Source: Alphaproteobacteria bacterium (GTDB taxonomy: Bacteria; Pseudomonadota; Alphaproteobacteria; ATCC43930; CGMCC-115725). Taken from it: a DNA stretch of 38,233 bases. The stretch lies in contig JAFAYW010000191.1 in the NCBI GenBank assembly GCA_019240125.1, positions 1 through 38,233 of the forward strand, read 5' to 3'. The position numbers were made by a program, and so were the translations under genes. Numbering within the stretch: position 1 is the first letter of the stretch; each line of letters opens with the position of its first letter. The notes beneath the pieces are model-generated. The model saw only the letters and a list, made by a program, of their open reading frames with translations. It did no database searches and was not told the DNA's origin. Positions 8,695-16,905 of the stretch are shown piece by piece.

Positions 8695-9477
8695 TCAATG
8701 CTCGATGCGCGACCAGATCTTGCGCTTGGCGGCATAGAACAGAATGGTCATCACCAGCAGGAACACGATGACCTTGGCACCCATGCGATGGCGTTCGTCC
8801 AGGTTGGGCTCGGCGGCCCAACTGAGGAAGGTCACGACATCATGCGCCATCTGCGGCACCGTGCCCTGCGTCCCGTCCGAAAATTTGACCTGATCGGCGC
8901 TCAGCGGCTGCGGCATCTTGATCTGATGGCCGGGGAAGTACTCGTTGTAGTAGGTCCCGTCGGTCAGCTTGAAGTCCTTTGGCGCGTCCTTGAAGCCGTT
9001 GAGGATAGCCCAGACATAATTCGGGCCGTCCTCACGCGCCTTGGTGATCAGCGACAAATCCGGGGGCAACCCGCCCGCATTGGCGGCACGCGCCGCCTCG
9101 TCGTTCGGAAACGGCGCGGGGATCGGGTCGGACGGGCGGCCGGGGCGCTGGAACATCTGGCCCTGGTCATTCGGCCCGTCGGTAACCTGATATTGCGCCG
9201 CGATCCCCTTCACCTGATCCTCGGTGTAACCGATCTGGGTCAGGTCGCGGAAGAACAGGTGTTTGACCGCGTGGCAGGCGGAACAGACCTCCTTGTAGAC
9301 CTGGAAGCCGCGCTGCTCGGCCGCCCGGTCATAAGTGCCGAACACCCCCTCGAACGACCATTGCTGCGCCGGTATCTTCGGTTCAGGGGCCGCTTCCGGC
9401 TGCTGCTGGGCGCGAGCCGCATCGGCCGCGCCAAGCAGCATCGCGGCGGCGAGCGCCGCTCCAATTAACCTGTGCAT
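8695..9477 (-). CDS. petC: Cytochrome c1 of the bc1 complex
   Basis: The 260-residue product is the haem c subunit of ubinol-cytochrome c reductase (ubiquinol oxidase of the respiratory bc1 complex), facing the periplasm. A Sec signal peptide (residues 1-23, ending ADAARA-QQ) is followed by the haem motif CSACH (Cys65, Cys68, His69). The axial methionine is Met188 in GHQIKMPQPL. A single C-terminal membrane anchor covers about 233-250. The ATG at 9477 is chosen over upstream in-frame starts because it gives a clean signal peptide and lies one base after the petB stop. In some bacteria cytochromes b and c1 are one fused gene; here they are separate. Confidence 0.95.
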   Translation of the reverse strand: MHRLIGAALAAAMLLGAADAARAQQQPEAAPEPKIPAQQWSFEGVFGTYDRAAEQRGFQVYKEVCSACHAVKHLFFRDLTQIGYTEDQVKGIAAQYQVTDGPNDQGQMFQRPGRPSDPIPAPFPNDEAARAANAGGLPPDLSLITKAREDGPNYVWAILNGFKDAPKDFKLTDGTYYNEYFPGHQIKMPQPLSADQVKFSDGTQGTVPQMAHDVVTFLSWAAEPNLDERHRMGAKVIVFLLVMTILFYAAKRKIWSRIEH

Positions 9478-9478
9478 G

Positions 9479-10789
9479 TCAGCGCCCTTCCGCCGAGCCG
9501 GCGCCGGCAAGGCTCGGCGAGCGTCCGAGAACCGCCGCGCCGATGCTGACCGGCAAAGGCCGCGGCCGTTCGATCTTGCCCAGAAGTGGGATCAGGATCA
9601 GGAAGTGGAAGAAGTAATAGAACGCGCCGATCTGACCGAAGGTCACCATCGAGCCGGCCGGCGGCTGCGAGCCGATATAGCCGAGACAGATAACGTCAAT
9701 CACCAGCAGCCACGAGACCCACTTGTAGATCGGCCGAAACCGCGCGCTTCGTACCCGTGACGTATCGAGCCACGGCAGGATGAACAGAATCAGGATCGAC
9801 GAGAACATCAGCACGACGCCGATCAATTTGCTAGGAATACCGAGCACGTTGAAGGTGATCGAGCGCAGGATCGCGTAGAACGGCAGGAAGTACCATTCAG
9901 GCACGATATCCGGCGGTGTCTGCAGCGGGTTGGCCGGGATGTAGTTCTGTGCGTCGCCCAGCGCGTTGGGAAAATAGAACACGAAGCTGGCGTAGAACAG
10001 CAGGAACACGCACAGCCCGAAAACATCCTTGACCGTATAGTAAGGATGGAACGGGATCGAATCCTGCGGCCCGCGATGATCGATGCCGAGCGGGTTGTTC
10101 GACCCGTGCTTGTGCAATGCGATGAGGTGCAGGAACACCACGCCGACGATCACGAACGGCAACAGATAATGCAGCGAGAAGAAGCGGTTGAGCGTCGGGT
10201 TGGAAACCGTGAACCCGCCCCACAGGAGCGTGACGATCTTTTCGCCGACCACCGGAAAGGCAGAGAACAGGTTGGTGATGACGGTGGCACCCCAATAGCT
10301 CATCTGGCCCCAGGGCAGTACATAGCCCATGAAGGCAGTGGCCATCATCAACAGAAGGATGACGACGCCGAGCATCCACAACAATTCGCGCGGGTATTTG
10401 TAGGAGCCGTAATACAGCCCGCGGAACATGTGGATGTAGACGATCAGGAAGAACATCGAGGCGCCATTCATATGGATATAGCGGATGAGCCATCCATAAT
10501 TGACGTCGCGCATCAGGCGTTCGACCGAATCGAACGCGAGCGCCGAGTTCGGCGTGTAGTGCATCGCCAGGACGATGCCGGTTACGATCATGATGACCAG
10601 CATGATCCCGGCCAGCGAGCCGAAATTCCACCAGTAGTTCAGGTTGCGTGGAGTCGGGTACTCATTCAGCTCGTGCTCCATCATCGAGATGATGGGCAGA
10701 CGAAACTCGACCCAGCGCGCGATGCGCCCGACGCGAGTGCGAGAATTGAGGATGGATGCGCTGCCCGCGCCGGGTTGAGTTGCGGCCAT
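9479..10789 (-). CDS. petB: Cytochrome b of the bc1 complex
   Basis: This 436-residue integral membrane subunit carries both b haems and the Qo and Qi sites. The four haem ligands are visible as two pairs 14 residues apart: His106 and His120 (YIHMNGAS and [13 protein letters not shown]), and His207 and His221 (SLHYLLPF and [15 protein letters not shown]). The Qo-site PEWY motif is present in [13 protein letters not shown]. The ATG at 10789 gives the usual short N-terminal tail before the first amphipathic helix; the frame remains open upstream but overlaps petA. AGGAG stands in front of it, and the petA stop is 8 bp upstream. Confidence 0.96.
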   Translation of the reverse strand: MAATQPGAGSASILNSRTRVGRIARWVEFRLPIISMMEHELNEYPTPRNLNYWWNFGSLAGIMLVIMIVTGIVLAMHYTPNSALAFDSVERLMRDVNYGWLIRYIHMNGASMFFLIVYIHMFRGLYYGSYKYPRELLWMLGVVILLLMMATAFMGYVLPWGQMSYWGATVITNLFSAFPVVGEKIVTLLWGGFTVSNPTLNRFFSLHYLLPFVIVGVVFLHLIALHKHGSNNPLGIDHRGPQDSIPFHPYYTVKDVFGLCVFLLFYASFVFYFPNALGDAQNYIPANPLQTPPDIVPEWYFLPFYAILRSITFNVLGIPSKLIGVVLMFSSILILFILPWLDTSRVRSARFRPIYKWVSWLLVIDVICLGYIGSQPPAGSMVTFGQIGAFYYFFHFLILIPLLGKIERPRPLPVSIGAAVLGRSPSLAGAGSAEGR

Positions 10790-10797
10790 GGCGGCTC

Positions 10798-11358
10798 CTA
10801 GCCGATCTTGATGGCGGTGTCGGAGGTGAAGTCGTAGGGCGGCACGATCAGATTGAGCGGCGCCGGACCTTGTCGGATGCGCGCTGAGGTATCGTAGATC
10901 GAGCCGTGGCACGGGCAGAACCAGCCGCCATAGGGCCCCCGATCATCGCCGTCCTTCTGACCGAGCGGGATACAGCCGAGATGCGTGCAGACCCCGACCA
11001 CCACCAGCCACTCGGTCTTCTTGACGCGCTCGGCGTCGCTCTGCGGGTCGCGCAGGGTCGACACGTCGACATCCTGCGCCGCCTTGATTTCCTGCGGTGT
11101 GCGGTGATCGATGAACACCGGCTTGCCCCGCCACGCGATCGTCAGGCGTTGGCCTTCCTTGACCGGCGCCAGATCCACCTCGGTGCTCGACAGCGCGAGC
11201 GTGTCCTGCGCCGGGTTGAGGCTGTCGACAAACGGCCAGATGGCGCACGCGGCGCCGACGGCGCCAACCGCGCTTGCCGTGAGGGTGAGGAAATCGCGCC
11301 GCGAGCCACCGCCCCCATGGGCGCCCGGTGCATGCGCGTGTGCCGTATCGGCCATCAA
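10798..11358 (-). CDS. petA: Rieske iron-sulfur subunit of the bc1 complex
   Basis: The 186-residue protein is the [2Fe-2S] subunit that passes electrons from ubiquinol to cytochrome c1. A twin-arginine motif ([12 protein letters not shown], 19-30) precedes one membrane anchor (about 27-45), as usual for the uncleaved Tat-inserted Rieske protein. Cluster ligands are Cys124 and His126 in CTHLGC, and Cys148 and His151 in CPCHGS; Cys129 and Cys150 form the structural disulfide. It is the first gene of petABC. Two adjacent ATG codons (11358 and 11355) are equally good starts. The 182-bp region to the divergent trmL should contain the promoter; I found no clear consensus there. Confidence 0.96.
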   Translation of the reverse strand: MMADTAHAHAPGAHGGGGSRRDFLTLTASAVGAVGAACAIWPFVDSLNPAQDTLALSSTEVDLAPVKEGQRLTIAWRGKPVFIDHRTPQEIKAAQDVDVSTLRDPQSDAERVKKTEWLVVVGVCTHLGCIPLGQKDGDDRGPYGGWFCPCHGSIYDTSARIRQGPAPLNLIVPPYDFTSDTAIKIG

Positions 11359-11540
11359 CTACCCCGTGTTCTTCTTCCAGTTTCCCCGACCGGCGCCGGC
11401 AACAGGCCGGCGCAAGCTATACCCTTGATCTACTCTAACTATGCGACAGACTGCCGCATAAAACGGCAACAAACTCTTGCCAATGCGCGTTCCTATACTG
11501 GCTCCGACGCCCCTGCAAGCCTGCCCGGATCATCCCCAAC

Positions 11541-12050
11541 TTGCGTCTCGCATTGTTCGAACCCGACATTCCGCAGAATACCGGCACATTGCTGCGCTTG
11601 GCAGCGTGTTTCGGTGTCGCGGTCGATATCATAGAACCGTGCGGCTTTCTCTGGGACGACCGCCGGTTGAAAAGAGCGGCGCTCGATTATGTCGCACAGG
11701 CGAGCGTGGCTCGCCATGCGTCATGGCGTCGGTTTATCGCCGGCCGTGACCCAGCCTCGCGGCTGGTTCTGCTGACGACGCGCGGCGCGGTGCCGCTGCA
11801 TGAGTTCGCATTCGCGGCAGACGACACCCTGATGCTGGGGCGTGAGACCGCCGGAGTGCCCGACTTTGTGCATGAGGCCGCCGCGGCGCGGGTGGTGATT
11901 CCGCTGCGCCCGGGTGCGCGCTCCCTCAACGTGGCGGTGAGCGGCGCGATCGCCGTCGCCGAGGCGCTGCGGCAAACCGGCCAGTTCCCCCAGCCTTCGG
12001 GCGACGAATTTTCCATCGCCGAAAGATCGTCAGACCGCTGCAATGATTGA
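11541..12050 (+). CDS. trmL: tRNA (cytidine/uridine-2'-O)-methyltransferase, SPOUT family
   Basis: TrmL methylates the ribose of nucleotide 34 in certain leucine tRNAs, using S-adenosylmethionine. The 169-residue length fits. The N-terminus LALFEPDIPQNTGTLLRLAACFG, the central LMLGRETAGVPD, and the knot-forming IPLRPGARSLNVAVSGAIA are the SPOUT motifs. The start is TTG at 11541: no ATG or GTG occurs in frame for at least 60 bases upstream, and the family begins exactly at this M-R-L. It is divergent from petABC. A tRNA-Leu gene follows 54 bp downstream, but its CAG anticodon is not among the classic TrmL substrates. Confidence 0.9.
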   Translation: MRLALFEPDIPQNTGTLLRLAACFGVAVDIIEPCGFLWDDRRLKRAALDYVAQASVARHASWRRFIAGRDPASRLVLLTTRGAVPLHEFAFAADDTLMLGRETAGVPDFVHEAAAARVVIPLRPGARSLNVAVSGAIAVAEALRQTGQFPQPSGDEFSIAERSSDRCND

Positions 12051-12104
12051 CAAGCGAGCGCCCGGCGGCTTATTTGCCCGCCGCCGACAGGCAGAGACCA
12101 CGGG

Positions 12105-12189
12105 GCGCCCGTGGCGGAATTGGCAGACGCGCACGGTTCAGGTCCGTGTTCCGAAAGGAGTGGTGGTTCGACTCCACTCGGGCGCACCA
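12105..12189 (+). tRNA. tRNA-Leu (anticodon CAG)
   Basis: An 85-nt class II tRNA. The acceptor strands 12105-12111 and 12179-12185 pair over 7 bp, A73 is at 12186, and CCA is encoded (12187-12189). The anticodon loop 12137-12143 has CAG at 12139-12141, flanked by a CACGG/CCGTG stem. The long variable arm after it and the T-loop TTCGACT fit leucine. It reads CUG codons, which are abundant in these genes. Confidence 0.96.
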
Positions 12190-12409
12190 CTCTCGGCTTT
12201 CTTCCTCTAATAGGCGAAATCACGATACATCCCGGGCATACCGGGATGCGTCGCGGCGTAAAATCGACATAGGTCCCGATGGGGGAACGTCGTTTTTTGG
12301 TCCGCGGCTGCTTTGATCCGGGTTTTTGCCGCAAACGCAGGATAAATTCTGCTGTCTATCGCAATCGGCTCGACAGGATCCGCGCCATCGCCATGTTCCA
12401 TATAGCGCC

Positions 12410-13021
12410 ATGACTCACACTCTGCATAAGGGCGATCTGCCGGACGGGCTTCGCCTCGGCGATGTCGTCGCGATCGACAGCGAGGCGATGGGGCTCAATC
12501 CGCATCGTGACCGGCTCTGCGTCGTGCAGCTCTCGGGGGGCGACGGGAACGCGCATCTCGTGCAATTCGCCGCCGGCGCCTATGACGCGCCCAATCTGCG
12601 GCGGTTGATGGCCGACAACAGTGTGTTGAAGCTGTTTCACTTCGCGCGGTTTGATATCGCGATCATCTATCGCTATCTGCGCGTCATGCCACAGCCGATC
12701 TATTGCACCAAGATCGCCTCGCGCCTGGTGCGCACCTTCACCGACCGGCACGGCTTGCGCGATTTATGCAGGGACCTGCTGGGCGTCGAGCTTAAGAAGG
12801 AACAGCAGAGCTCGGATTGGGGGGCCGCGACGTTGACTGACGAGCAGCAGCGCTACGCGGCGTCGGATGTGCTGCATCTCCATGCGCTGCGAGCCCGACT
12901 CGACGAGATGCTGGCACGCGAGGGGCGCACGCAATTAGCTCAAAACTGCTTCGAATTCCTGCCGACACGCGCCTTGCTTGATCTTGAGGGCTGGCCGGAG
13001 CAGGACATCTTTGCGCATTAG
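12410..13021 (+). CDS. RNase D-like 3'-5' exonuclease (DEDD, no HRDC domain)
   Basis: The 203-residue product contains only the DEDDy exonuclease domain of the RNase D family. Visible catalytic residues are Asp23 and Glu25 in AIDSEAMGL, Asp82 in FHFARFD, and Tyr149 plus Asp153 in YAASDV. The TKIASRL and HGLRDLC segments are also typical. Full-length RNase D is about 370 residues with C-terminal HRDC domains; this short form is common in alphaproteobacteria. A role in 3' processing of tRNA or other small RNAs is expected. ATG 12410 is preferred over an earlier in-frame start because homologous sequence begins near it. The kdsD start follows 50 bp downstream. Confidence 0.85.
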   Translation: MTHTLHKGDLPDGLRLGDVVAIDSEAMGLNPHRDRLCVVQLSGGDGNAHLVQFAAGAYDAPNLRRLMADNSVLKLFHFARFDIAIIYRYLRVMPQPIYCTKIASRLVRTFTDRHGLRDLCRDLLGVELKKEQQSSDWGAATLTDEQQRYAASDVLHLHALRARLDEMLAREGRTQLAQNCFEFLPTRALLDLEGWPEQDIFAH

Positions 13022-13070
13022 GGAGCGTTCGCACTGCGCCAACGAGGCGGGTGCAAGCAGGGGAAGCGTC

Positions 13071-14096
13071 TTGGGGGATAAATCGTTTGCCGCGCCGGGG
13101 CGTGGCGCCTTCGATGTGGTCGGCCGTGAGCGACCTGCGTTGCTGCGCGACCTGGTCGTCGCTCGCCGGGTTATCCGGGCGGAGATCGACGGTTTGGAGC
13201 AGCTTTCGGAAACCCTGGACGCGAGCCTCGGCGATGCCCTCGATCTGTGCGCCGCGGCACGCGGCCGCATTGTCGTGACCGGCATCGGCAAGAGCGGCCA
13301 TGTCGCGCGCAAGATCGCCGCGACCATGGCCTCGACCGGCACGCCAGCCCAGTTCGTCCATCCCTCCGAGGCGAGCCATGGCGATCTCGGTATGATCGGC
13401 ATGGATGACGCAATCATCGCCATCTCGAATTCCGGAGACACGGGCGAACTCGCCGACATCATCTCCTATTCGCGCCGCTTCAAGATTCCGCTGATCGCGA
13501 TCACCGGTGGGCGTGGCTCGGCGCTCGCCGAGGCTGCCGACGTGGTATTGCCGCTGCCGCACGCGGCCGAGGCCTGCCCGATGGGGCTCGCACCCACCAC
13601 GTCCACCACGATGACGATGGCGCTGGGCGACGCTCTGGCCATCGGACTGCTCGAGCGGAAAGGCTTTTCGACCGCCGACTTCCAGCGTTTCCATCCGGGC
13701 GGCAAACTCGGCCGGCGATTGCTGCGGGTGGACGATATCATGCATTCCGGCGACGATGTGCCGTTGGTTGGGCCCGACGCGCCAATGTCGGAGGCGATCC
13801 TGGTGATGAGCGCCAAAAGTTTTGGCTGCGTTGGCGTTCGCGGCGAGGATGGTCGGCTGCATGGCGTGATCACCGACGGCGATCTGCGCCGCCACATGAA
13901 TGACGGTCTGCTTTCGCGCCGGGTCGGCGAGGTGATGCATCGCGACCCGAAGACGATCCTGTCGACGCATCTGGCGGCCGAGGCACTCGGCATCATGAAC
14001 CGGTTCGCGATCACCGCGCTCTTCGTGGTCGACGAGCAACAGCGTCCGGCCGGTTTTCTGCACATGCATGATTGTTTGCGGGCGGGGGTGGCATGA
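13071..14096 (+). CDS. kdsD: Arabinose-5-phosphate isomerase (KpsF/GutQ family)
   Basis: KdsD converts ribulose-5-phosphate to arabinose-5-phosphate, the first step of Kdo synthesis for LPS. With the TTG start the protein has 341 residues. A SIS sugar-isomerase domain comes first (GIGKSGHVARKIAATMAST, then HPSEASHGDLGMI and SNSGDTGEL), followed by CPMGLAPTTSTTMTMALGD and HPGGKLG. Two CBS domains fill the C-terminus (from about 215 and about 280). TTG 13071 is chosen because AGGGGA lies at proper spacing and the length fits the family; a longer frame overlaps the exonuclease gene. It overlaps lptC by 4 bp (ATGA), tying Kdo supply to LPS export. Confidence 0.93.
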   Translation: MGDKSFAAPGRGAFDVVGRERPALLRDLVVARRVIRAEIDGLEQLSETLDASLGDALDLCAAARGRIVVTGIGKSGHVARKIAATMASTGTPAQFVHPSEASHGDLGMIGMDDAIIAISNSGDTGELADIISYSRRFKIPLIAITGGRGSALAEAADVVLPLPHAAEACPMGLAPTTSTTMTMALGDALAIGLLERKGFSTADFQRFHPGGKLGRRLLRVDDIMHSGDDVPLVGPDAPMSEAILVMSAKSFGCVGVRGEDGRLHGVITDGDLRRHMNDGLLSRRVGEVMHRDPKTILSTHLAAEALGIMNRFAITALFVVDEQQRPAGFLHMHDCLRAGVA

Positions 14097-14953
14097 GGAT
14101 GGCGTTTTCCGTGCCCGGGATCGGCGAGCTGCGGGGGTGGCTGCCGTCAGGGTTGCTGCGCTCGACCGCGGAGGATCGCCACAGCCGTCGCGTCGCGTTG
14201 CTGAAGCGCCTGTTTCCGGCCACTGGCGTCGCGCTTCTGCTGCTGATCATGATGTGGCCGCGTCTGGCACCGATGTGGGATCGGATGCGGCTTGGCTTCC
14301 CCGCGATTGATCTGCATGAGGCGGGCGATCTGCGGATGGTGAACCCGCGCTACGCCGGCACCGACCGTATTGGCCGGCCTTTTGTCGTCACCGCCGCGGT
14401 CGGGCATCAGGTGCCGGATCGCCAGGATCTGATGTCGCTCGACAAACCGCGCGCCGATATGAAGACGCATAGCGGCGCCGTTGTCGTGCTCGACTCGGCA
14501 ACGGGCGTCTACCAGTCGCAGGCGCAGCTGCTCGATTTGTTTGGCAATGTCACGGTGGTGCACGAGAACGGCACGCGCTTTGTGACGGATACGGCCCATG
14601 CCGATGCGGCCCACAACACCGCGGAAGGTGACGACCCGGTCGAGGGTCATGGCCCCTCGGGCGATGTCAAGGCACAAGGGTTTCGCATTCTCGATCGCGG
14701 CGACAAGATCATCTTCACCGGCAAGGCCGACATGCTGTTGCGCGGCGCCAAGCCGGCGGCCAATGCCGAAGCACCGGTTCCGGCCGGCCTGCCCCCCGAT
14801 GTCGTCGCGAGTGCGGCGCACGCCGAAAAGGAGGCGCGACCGTTGTTGGCGACGGCAAAGCCGACGGTGGCGGCACCCAAACCCCTTACGGCCACCAGCG
14901 CTATCGGAGCTAAGGGCAAGTCCACCGTCAAGGCGGCGGCCAAGAAAATCTAG
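14093..14953 (+). CDS. lptC: LPS export protein LptC
   Basis: LptC is the single-span inner-membrane protein that takes LPS from LptBFG and passes it to LptA. The 286-residue protein has a cytoplasmic N-terminus, one membrane helix (about 42-58), then a periplasmic beta-jellyroll region ending near residue 225 (DVKAQGFRILDRGDKIIFTGKADMLL). The last 60 residues are Ala/Pro/Lys-rich and probably disordered, so the protein is longer than the roughly 190 residues in E. coli. Similarity in this family is weak, but its place between kdsD and lptA-lptB makes the call safe. The start overlaps kdsD as ATGA; the stop directly abuts the lptA ATG. Confidence 0.88.
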   Translation: MRMAFSVPGIGELRGWLPSGLLRSTAEDRHSRRVALLKRLFPATGVALLLLIMMWPRLAPMWDRMRLGFPAIDLHEAGDLRMVNPRYAGTDRIGRPFVVTAAVGHQVPDRQDLMSLDKPRADMKTHSGAVVVLDSATGVYQSQAQLLDLFGNVTVVHENGTRFVTDTAHADAAHNTAEGDDPVEGHGPSGDVKAQGFRILDRGDKIIFTGKADMLLRGAKPAANAEAPVPAGLPPDVVASAAHAEKEARPLLATAKPTVAAPKPLTATSAIGAKGKSTVKAAAKKI

Positions 14954-16057
14954 ATGGTGCTGCCACGTTTGACAGCGCGTTGCCGCTGGTGGCAAGGCGC
15001 GGCGATCGCCCTGGTACTCGGTGGCACTCCGGTGCTTTCGGGACGCGCCGCTCCGGCGGCGGAAGCGGGTGGCGGGAATGCGGCCTCGGAGAACCAGCCG
15101 CTTCAGATCCAGGCCGATTCAGGCATCGAATGGCAGCAGGACGCGCATGTCTATATCGCGCGCGGTAACGCGGTGGCCACCCGCGGCACCAGCGAGGTCC
15201 ATGCCGACACGCTGATCGCGCATTACCGCGAGGTTAAAAGTGGCTCGGCGCCGAAACCGAATACCGGCAACACATTGGGGCTCGGGGGCGAGGGCGGCGG
15301 CAACACGGAAATTTACCGGGTCGAGGCGGAAGGCCACGTCACATTAAAGCGGGACGCGCAGACCGTCGTCGGCGACCGCGCCATCTACGATGTGGATAAG
15401 GCAATCGCGGTAATCACGGGCAAGAACCTCAAAATGACCACCGCGACCGATGTCGTTACAGCGCGCGACAGCCTCGAGTGGTTCGATCAGAAGCAGATCG
15501 CGGTGGCCCGCGGCGACGCAGTGGCGATCCGCAATGGTCGCACGATTAAGGCGGATATCCTGACCGCGTACATGGTCAAGACTGGCGCACCCGCCGCCGG
15601 GGCGGCCGCCCCGGCCGCAAAGCCGGGTGCCACCGGCAGGCCGTCGCCGAAAAAGCCGGTGACACCGGTATCCACCGGGGCTGCCGGCAAGCAGCCTGGC
15701 GCTCAGCCGGCTCAGGAATCCAAGATCAGCCGGGTCGATGCCCAGGGCCATGTGGTCATCACCAATAGTCTCGATACCGGACGCGGCGATTTCGGTGTCT
15801 ACAACGCCGATACCGGCATCGCGACGCTGATCCGCAATGTCACGATCGAGCGAGGCAAGGATGTCATTCGCGGCCAACGCGGCGTGATCGACCTCAACAA
15901 TAACGTCAGCCGCATGCTGCCAACGGCCGGCCCCGGCGCGCCGCCGCAGCGGGTGCAGGGTCTGTTGGTGCGGGAGCAGAGCAACGCCGCCGGCGCGGCC
16001 GGAAAGGCAGGCGGCAAGGCGTCGAACCCTGCCGCCGCTGGCGCGGCGAAACCATGA
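14954..16057 (+). CDS. lptA: LPS export periplasmic bridge protein LptA (enlarged)
   Basis: LptA forms the periplasmic beta-jellyroll bridge that carries LPS to the outer membrane. At 367 residues it is about twice the E. coli protein. A signal peptide (1-33) is followed by OstA-type segments at about 48-94 (QPLQIQADSGIEWQQDAHVYIARGN region), 118-165, 164-210 and 257-310, each with a V-x-x-x-G-x-V-x-I/L core. Between the third and fourth lies a 45-residue Ala/Pro/Gly/Lys linker (211-255), and the C-terminus is again Ala/Gly/Lys-rich. It starts immediately after lptC and overlaps lptB by 4 bp (ATGA). The extra segments could lengthen the bridge. Confidence 0.88.
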   Translation: MVLPRLTARCRWWQGAAIALVLGGTPVLSGRAAPAAEAGGGNAASENQPLQIQADSGIEWQQDAHVYIARGNAVATRGTSEVHADTLIAHYREVKSGSAPKPNTGNTLGLGGEGGGNTEIYRVEAEGHVTLKRDAQTVVGDRAIYDVDKAIAVITGKNLKMTTATDVVTARDSLEWFDQKQIAVARGDAVAIRNGRTIKADILTAYMVKTGAPAAGAAAPAAKPGATGRPSPKKPVTPVSTGAAGKQPGAQPAQESKISRVDAQGHVVITNSLDTGRGDFGVYNADTGIATLIRNVTIERGKDVIRGQRGVIDLNNNVSRMLPTAGPGAPPQRVQGLLVREQSNAAGAAGKAGGKASNPAAAGAAKP

Positions 16058-16881
16058 TCGGTCGACGCGGCGGCGGTCCGCAACAACCGGTCTATGTCGC
16101 ACCGGTGTGGCTCGGCGAGGATATGCCGGTGGCGCCCACTCCACGCCTTGTCGCCGATAATCGCGGGTTGATCGGACGCGGGCTCGGCAAGAGCTTCAGG
16201 CGCCGCCCGGTTTTGCGCGATGTCAGCGTATCGGTGCAGCGCGGCGAGGTAGTCGGCCTGCTCGGCCCCAATGGCGCGGGCAAGACCACCTGCTTTTACA
16301 TCATTACCGGGCTGATCGCCGCCGATACCGGCGCGGTCGAACTCGACGGGCAGGACATCACCGAATTGCCGATGTACCGCCGGGCCCGGCTCGGCATCGG
16401 CTACCTCCCGCAGGAGGCATCTATCTTCCGCGGGCTCACGGTCGAGCAGAACCTGCGCGCGGTTCTCGAGGTCAGTGAACCGGACCCGCCGACCCGCGAG
16501 GCTATGCTCGATGCCCTGCTCGCCGAATTTTCGATCAGCCATTTGCGCCGGGCCTCCGCCATGGCGCTGTCGGGCGGCGAACGGCGGCGCTGCGAGATTG
16601 CCCGGGCACTCGCGACCGAGCCGCATTTCATTCTGTTGGACGAACCCTTGGCGGGTATCGACCCGATTGCGGTGGGGGACATCCGCGACCTAGTCGCGCA
16701 CCTGAAACATCGCGGGATCGGGGTTTTGATCACCGATCACAACGTCAGAGATACGCTACGCATTGTGGATCGGGCCTATATCTTGCATGAGGGACGCGTC
16801 CTGATGGAGGGAGCCCCCGACGAGATCGTCTCGGATGCGGAGGTCAGGCGCGTTTACCTCGGCGAAAGATTCAGCCTATAA
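16054..16881 (+). CDS. lptB: LPS export ABC ATPase LptB
   Basis: LptB powers LPS extraction from the inner membrane with LptFG. The 275-residue protein has Walker A GPNGAGKTT (71-79), Q-loop YLPQEASIFRGLTVEQNL (starting 117), ABC signature LSGGERRR (172-179), Walker B FILLDEPLAGID (192-203) and switch His229 in ITDHN. The LPQEASIFR and DEPLAGIDP wording is characteristic of LptB. About 35 extra residues precede the ABC core; an internal ATG at 16123 could give a shorter form, but the first ATG overlaps the lptA stop (ATGA). rpoN follows after 24 bp. lptF and lptG are not in the window. Confidence 0.95.
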   Translation: MIGRRGGGPQQPVYVAPVWLGEDMPVAPTPRLVADNRGLIGRGLGKSFRRRPVLRDVSVSVQRGEVVGLLGPNGAGKTTCFYIITGLIAADTGAVELDGQDITELPMYRRARLGIGYLPQEASIFRGLTVEQNLRAVLEVSEPDPPTREAMLDALLAEFSISHLRRASAMALSGGERRRCEIARALATEPHFILLDEPLAGIDPIAVGDIRDLVAHLKHRGIGVLITDHNVRDTLRIVDRAYILHEGRVLMEGAPDEIVSDAEVRRVYLGERFSL

Positions 16882-16905
16882 GCGGCTCCATATGGAGCCC
16901 CGCAG

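Noticed and set aside
12063..12086. 7-bp inverted repeat after trmL as a terminator
   Set aside because: Large loop of 10 bases and no T-run; too weak to call.
12792..14069. Minus-strand 425-codon frame opposite kdsD
   Set aside because: It is the shadow of kdsD and the exonuclease gene; no recognisable domain.
15020..15045. TGGCAC-like sequence as a sigma-54 promoter
   Set aside because: The GG and GC elements are one base too close and it lies inside the lptA coding region.
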